From the NCBI GenBank assembly GCA_900548745.1, contig URLQ01000122.1, forward strand, positions 1 to 8,605: a DNA stretch of 8,605 bases, written 5' to 3'. Positions 5,068-8,605 of this stretch are shown here, piece after piece. The stretch comes from an uncultured Prevotella sp. (GTDB lineage: Bacteria > Bacteroidota > Bacteroidia > Bacteroidales > Bacteroidaceae). The notes beneath the pieces were generated by a model. It did not search any database. It was not told the origin of the DNA and saw nothing but the letters and a program-made list of their open reading frames with translations. The position numbers and the translations under genes were made by a program. Numbering within the stretch: the first letter of the stretch is position 1; each line of letters opens with the position of its first letter.

Positions 5068-6579
5068 ATGGATATGGAAAATATAGTATTCTTGGGTCTT
5101 ACGGCCAATGCGTGGATAACCATAGTGCTGATACTTGGCATGTTCCTGACGCTGATATTTACCAAGCTGGAGACGTGGTTGGTATTCTTTGTAACTACCT
5201 CCTTGATGATACTTACCGGCGTGCTCGACGCCAAGGAGTGCATGGCAGGATTCTCCAGCACGAGTGTGCTCGTCATAGCCGTGCTCTTTGTAGTAATAGC
5301 CGGCATGACCTACACCGGCGTTACCCAATGGATAGTGAAAAACCTGATGGGTTCACCGAAGAGCCTCTCCGGGGCTATTGTCAGAGTGATGGCTCCAGTT
5401 GCTCTGCTTAGTGCCTTTCTGAGCAACACCACCGTGGTGGCACTATTTATCGGCATAGTGAAAGACTGGAGCCACAAGCTCGGCATAGCTCCCTCCAAAC
5501 TGCTCATACCATTGAGCTATGCTTCGGGCATGGGAGGAATATGCACCTTGATAGGAACGCCCCCAAACCTTATAATCTCAGGCATGTATATGGAGGACCA
5601 TCCCGGCACCCACCTCAGCATCTTCGTCACTACGGGCGTTGGACTGTTCTGTCTCGCCGTAGGCATACTGTCGATGCTCGCCATGCAGAAACTGCTGCCC
5701 ACACGAGTGTCTGCCGACGAGAAGCTCAACGTACAGGAAGCATCCACCGAACTCAAGGTTCCGGCAAAGAGCCATCTTGTGGGACAGACTATCGGCGACC
5801 TTAAGACCGACCCGCCGATATTGGGTGTGATAAGTTTCGACGGCGAGATAAACAACAATATCTCCAACGACGACTTCCTGCTGGGAGGCGACACCCTGGT
5901 GCTGGGAGGACAACGTAGCGAAGTGATGGCGCTGGCAAAGAGAACCGGTCTTGAACCTTCCATCATGGACATGGAGATAAATCCCGAGCAGGGAAAGAAG
6001 ACTATCGTCTCTACCATAATAATGATAGCCATGGTAGCCCTGTCGGCATTCAACATAATGTCGCTCTTCGAGAGTGCGCTGGTTGCAGCAGGAGCCATGC
6101 TGCTGTTCCGCTGCTGCACCACCGAACAGGCGTTCCGCAGTATCGACCTCCGTGTGGTCATCATCTTTGCCTGCAGTATGGCATTCGGCAAAGCTATAGA
6201 GAACAGCGGACTGGCAGCCATGATGTCTGACGGACTGCTCAGCGTATGCGGCACCAATCCTTATGTAGTACTGACGGCAATCTGCCTTGTAGGCACCTTC
6301 GCCACGGAATTCATCTCCAACACGGCGTGCGGAGCGATGTTCTATCCCATAGCAGTAGCTGCCGCCACGTCGATAGGTGTAAACCCGCTCACTTTCATCA
6401 TAGCCCTGATGATAAGCGTCAGCTCCAGTTTTGCCACTCCTATCGGCTCGCCGACCCACATGCTGGTATATGTGCCGGGCGGCTACCGCTTTACCGACTT
6501 CATGCGCATCGGTCTGCTGATGAACATCATCATCCTTGCTGCCAACATCTTCATCACCACGCTGCTGTTCCCGTTGTAG
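5068..6579 (+). CDS. SLC13/DASS-type permease with an internal RCK_C-like domain
   Basis: The 503-residue product is a polytopic membrane protein with two inverted halves. Each half carries the SNT signature that binds sodium and substrate in this superfamily: SNTT at 119-122 and SNT at 417-419. The partner loops IGTPPN (162-167) and TPIGSPT (457-463) are also present. Between the halves, at about 224-296, a soluble stretch reads HLVGQTIGDL, then LGVISFDGE and LLGGDTLVLGGQ, the pattern of an RCK_C/TrkA-C regulatory domain. Family members import sulfate, dicarboxylates, citrate or related anions; the substrate here cannot be assigned. Many bacterial relatives carry two RCK_C domains and are about 600 residues long, so this is a shorter form with one. 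The start at 5068 is chosen because it follows the phosphatase stop by 12 bases; a second ATG two codons on is equally possible. It is the last operon gene, with no convincing terminator after it. Confidence 0.87.
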   Translation: MDMENIVFLGLTANAWITIVLILGMFLTLIFTKLETWLVFFVTTSLMILTGVLDAKECMAGFSSTSVLVIAVLFVVIAGMTYTGVTQWIVKNLMGSPKSLSGAIVRVMAPVALLSAFLSNTTVVALFIGIVKDWSHKLGIAPSKLLIPLSYASGMGGICTLIGTPPNLIISGMYMEDHPGTHLSIFVTTGVGLFCLAVGILSMLAMQKLLPTRVSADEKLNVQEASTELKVPAKSHLVGQTIGDLKTDPPILGVISFDGEINNNISNDDFLLGGDTLVLGGQRSEVMALAKRTGLEPSIMDMEINPEQGKKTIVSTIIMIAMVALSAFNIMSLFESALVAAGAMLLFRCCTTEQAFRSIDLRVVIIFACSMAFGKAIENSGLAAMMSDGLLSVCGTNPYVVLTAICLVGTFATEFISNTACGAMFYPIAVAAATSIGVNPLTFIIALMISVSSSFATPIGSPTHMLVYVPGGYRFTDFMRIGLLMNIIILAANIFITTLLFPL

Positions 6580-6644
6580 AGGATATATGGCAGAGAGAGG
6601 AATAATATTTCTCTTCCAAATCATATCTTTTCAGTTTTATTTCG

Positions 6645-6652
6645 TATTTTTG
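6645..6652 (+). promoter_or_regulatory. Candidate -7 promoter box for the pectinesterase-like gene
   Basis: TATTTTTG matches the Bacteroidetes -7 consensus TAnnTTTG and lies 26 bases before the ATG at 6679. No TTTG occurs at the expected distance upstream, so the -33 element is weak or absent. This could mean a low-activity or activator-dependent promoter. Confidence 0.55.
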
Positions 6653-6678
6653 CATTAGTAAAAAAAGACTTAGAACTA

Positions 6679-8190
6679 ATGGATATGAAACGAATCTTTA
6701 TCACTCTGTCTGTGGGTATCGTATGTATGAACCTCATGGCACAATCTCCTGTCGGCTTTTATCCCAAGGAGAACGCTCACGACATCAATATTGACACACA
6801 CCTCGTAATTGAGTTTGACAGACCGGTGAAGGCCGGCAGCAAGGGACTCGTCACGGTGCTGGACAAAACCACCAACAAGATAGTTGACAGAATAGACATG
6901 GCTATTCCTGCAGGACCTACAGAAGGACAGCCTAAGAATCCCAATGCTGTCTATACTCCGGTCCCATACGTATATAAAGTAGAGAATGTCACAAATCGGA
7001 ATACGCGTCCCGGCACTCCGTCGGGAGCAGCCAAAGAAGACAAGCGCCGGTATCAGAAGACTATCATTGGCGGGTTCTCTGATGCCTTCCATTTCTATCC
7101 TGTCATCTGCCATGGCAATAAGGCCACTATTTATCTGCATAACAATATGTTGGATTACGGACATGAGTATGAGATAAAGATAGGCAAGGGCGTAGTAGAA
7201 GGATGGAATGGCAAGCGGACATGGACGTTTACCACCAAGCAGTCTGCTCCCTCAAAAGATAAATCCTGTGTTGTAGTGGCTGCTGACGGTAGCGGAGATT
7301 TCTCCACTCTGCAAGGTGCAATGGACTGGATGCCCGACTCGTTGCCGTCGGAAACCTGCAGGAAGACGGTTTGGGTGAAGAATGGGGATTATGAGGAACT
7401 GGTATATTTCCGCAACAAGCGGTTTGTCACAATCCAAGGAGAATCGATGGATGGCGTAGTGGTGCATTATCCCAACAACGAGGTCTTCAACCCTCATCCT
7501 GTTGACATAAAAACCAACGAGCTGAAGGGCACATTCCCGTCGCGCCGTGCGGCTGTAGCTGCCGACAACTGCGCAGATATGATTTTCAAGAACATTACCT
7601 TCAAGACAGACTGTAAGGGACAGGCAGAGGGATTTCTGCTCAATGGCGAGAGGAATTATTCAGAGAACGTACATGTGGTTGGCGACGGCGATGCCCTTCA
7701 GGCGAATGGATCAGCCTACTGGCTCAACTGTGTCATTGATGGAGGAGGGGATACGGTTCTGGGCAGAGGACCGTCGTATTTCAATCATTGCACTCTTTCC
7801 AGCTATGGCGCCTTTATGTGGATAAGAAACACCAAGGAGAATCATGGCAACGTATTCAATGATTGCACCTTCAGGGGATTGGGCAATGATGCCGTGATAG
7901 CCCGTCTGCCAGACAACAAGGGTAAAAATTATCCGGATGCAGAGTGTGTGTTGCTGAACTGCACTCTGGAAGGTGTTCCTTCAGAAGGCTTCGGACCTGT
8001 GGATGAATCAGCTTCCACAGCCACACTGATGGAATTCAACAGCTGCGACAAGGATGGAAAAACCATAGATGTCAGCCTGAGACACAAGTATGTGCGCCAG
8101 CTTGATGCCATCAAGGATGCAGAATTGATAGGGAAATACTCTGATGCAAACTGGGTGTTGAACTCACGCTATGACGGCACCATTCATTAG
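6679..8190 (+). CDS. Secreted pectinesterase-family protein (CE8-like) with N-terminal Ig-like domain
   Basis: The 503-residue product starts with a signal peptide (MDMKRIFITLSV to LMA; likely cut before QSP), so it is exported. Starting at the ATG two codons later is equally plausible. Residues about 22-192 form an Ig-like domain of the SbsA/Big_5 kind, with GFYPKENAHDI at the start and TWTFTTK at the end. The pectinesterase domain begins VVAADGSGDFSTLQGAM (199-214). Aligned by eye to plant and bacterial pectin methylesterases, these positions are kept: Gln315 (GQAEGFLL), Asp338 (GDGDALQ, canonical QDTL), Asp358 (GGGDTVLG, canonical DFIFG) and Arg409 (ARLPD, canonical GRPW). The second canonical Gln is Gly337 and the Trp after the Arg is absent. 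The C-terminus (GFGPVDE, then LIGKYSDANWVL) also fits the family. It would remove methyl esters from pectin, or act on a related glycan given the altered site. No SusC/SusD genes are in the window. Confidence 0.82.
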   Translation: MDMKRIFITLSVGIVCMNLMAQSPVGFYPKENAHDINIDTHLVIEFDRPVKAGSKGLVTVLDKTTNKIVDRIDMAIPAGPTEGQPKNPNAVYTPVPYVYKVENVTNRNTRPGTPSGAAKEDKRRYQKTIIGGFSDAFHFYPVICHGNKATIYLHNNMLDYGHEYEIKIGKGVVEGWNGKRTWTFTTKQSAPSKDKSCVVVAADGSGDFSTLQGAMDWMPDSLPSETCRKTVWVKNGDYEELVYFRNKRFVTIQGESMDGVVVHYPNNEVFNPHPVDIKTNELKGTFPSRRAAVAADNCADMIFKNITFKTDCKGQAEGFLLNGERNYSENVHVVGDGDALQANGSAYWLNCVIDGGGDTVLGRGPSYFNHCTLSSYGAFMWIRNTKENHGNVFNDCTFRGLGNDAVIARLPDNKGKNYPDAECVLLNCTLEGVPSEGFGPVDESASTATLMEFNSCDKDGKTIDVSLRHKYVRQLDAIKDAELIGKYSDANWVLNSRYDGTIH

Positions 8191-8353
8191 CAACAGGGGG
8201 ATAATATGGCTCATCCGATATTTGGAGTGATGTAAACAGGAGATAGTTTGAAACTATAGCTACAATATCACGTGTACAACTTTTTCTTAGCCAGTAGACT
8301 TTATCCAACATATCATAAGCCTATCAAACTCTCTCAATCAAGAAGTCAAACTG

Positions 8354-8385
8354 CCTCTCCCCCTTCAGGGGAGACGGGAGAGAGG
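8354..8385. repeat. GC-rich hairpin with alternative pairings
   Basis: TCTCCCC (8356-8362) pairs perfectly with GGGGAGA (8368-8374) around the loop CTTCA. CCTCTC (8354-8359) can instead pair with GAGAGG (8380-8385), and CTCTCCC (8355-8361) with GGGAGAG (8376-8382), so the folds compete. No T-run follows on the plus strand and none is apparent on the minus strand, so an intrinsic terminator is not well supported, although it lies about 165 bases after the pectinesterase-like gene. Confidence 0.6.
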
Positions 8386-8556
8386 TAAGAAAATGTAGCA
8401 CTTTTGTTTTAATTACCGACCCCCTCTATCTCCCCCTAAAAATCCGATTAAGCGAGAGAAGAGAGAAGCTTGCTTATTCTTCCGAGCGTGAGGATTTTAT
8501 CCAAAGCGGGGAGGACCAGTTTGTCCGTATCTTGAGGGTCCTCTTGAATAGTTTGC

Positions 8557-8578
8557 TAATTGTATTTTTATACAATTA
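8557..8578. repeat. Perfect AT-rich inverted repeat (9-bp stem, TTTT loop)
   Basis: TAATTGTAT at 8557-8565 and ATACAATTA at 8570-8578 are exact reverse complements with a 4-base loop. The element is near the window end, so whether it belongs to a gene beyond the edge cannot be seen. It could be an operator or the end of a repeat element. Confidence 0.6.
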
Positions 8579-8605
8579 CGCTGTGAATATCCTATGCATA
8601 AAAAC

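Larger units (their letters stand above)
8191..8605. other. Gene-free 3' region with several inverted repeats
   Basis: This stretch of 415 bases has no ORF I can support. It holds a short inverted repeat at 8243-8257 (ATAGTTT/AAACTAT), C-rich blocks around 8354-8374 and 8419-8437 that share CTCCCCCT, a pair AAAATCC/GGATTTT (from about 8439, and 8492-8498), a pair GAGGACC/GGTCCTC (8511-8517 and 8537-8543), and a perfect AT hairpin at 8557-8578. An open frame runs to the window edge from about 8400 but has no start codon and no recognisable protein. The layout resembles a dispersed noncoding repeat or a decayed mobile element more than a promoter region. Confidence 0.5.

Noticed and set aside
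5578..6624. Long minus-strand open frame of 348 codons opposite the SLC13 gene
   Set aside because: It is antisense to a clearly recognised permease, has a composition rich in His, Tyr, Arg and Gly with no domain, and extends past the sense gene's end by chance. The same applies to the minus-strand frames at 4504-5328 and 3286-3951.
6580..6625. Intrinsic terminator after the SLC13 gene
   Set aside because: AGAGA (near 6593) and TCTCT (near 6610) give only a weak stem and no T-run follows.
8400..8605. Open frame running to the window end
   Set aside because: It has no start codon, passes through C-rich and inverted-repeat sequence, and gives no recognisable protein.

Overview
The window looks like chromosomal DNA from a Bacteroidales bacterium, most likely Prevotella or a close relative. 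The main evidence is two exact matches to the Bacteroidetes promoter consensus (TTTG-N19-TAnnTTTG), at 332-362 and 2349-2379. A third -7 box precedes the pectinesterase gene. Start codons lack strong Shine-Dalgarno sequences, intergenic DNA is AT-rich, and the encoded families (TolC-type efflux protein, OprB-like porin, Ig-like/pectinesterase fusion) fit. The genus is an inference; no rRNA or marker gene is present.

Layout: the window opens in the 3' end of a TolC-family outer-membrane efflux gene (2-277). An OprB-like porin gene with its own promoter follows (399-1439). Convergent to it is a small arginase-superfamily gene (1445-2058, minus strand) that is broken by a one-base frameshift. 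A 480-base noncoding block (2059-2541) holds a compact array of two different tandem repeats, an AT palindrome, a strong promoter, and a leader of about 155 bases with a hairpin and a possible 25-codon ORF.

The centre of the window is a tight four-gene operon (2542-6579). It encodes a STAS-domain anti-anti-sigma-like protein, an RsbW/SpoIIAB-like ATPase/kinase, a membrane-bound Cache-like sensor with a SpoIIE/PP2C phosphatase domain, and an SLC13-type anion permease with an RCK_C-like domain. Gaps between genes are only 2, 4 and 12 bases. The first three proteins form a complete partner-switching module: the kinase should phosphorylate the STAS protein, and the sensor-phosphatase should reverse this when it detects an extracytoplasmic signal. 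No sigma factor is encoded here, so the output is open. Linkage to the permease suggests control of transport or sensing of the transported compound. This is the most interesting system in the window.

A separate gene (6679-8190) encodes a secreted Ig-like plus pectinesterase-fold (CE8-like) protein in which some canonical active-site residues differ. The last 415 bases (8191-8605) hold no recognisable gene but contain several inverted repeats and C-rich blocks, possibly a dispersed noncoding repeat.
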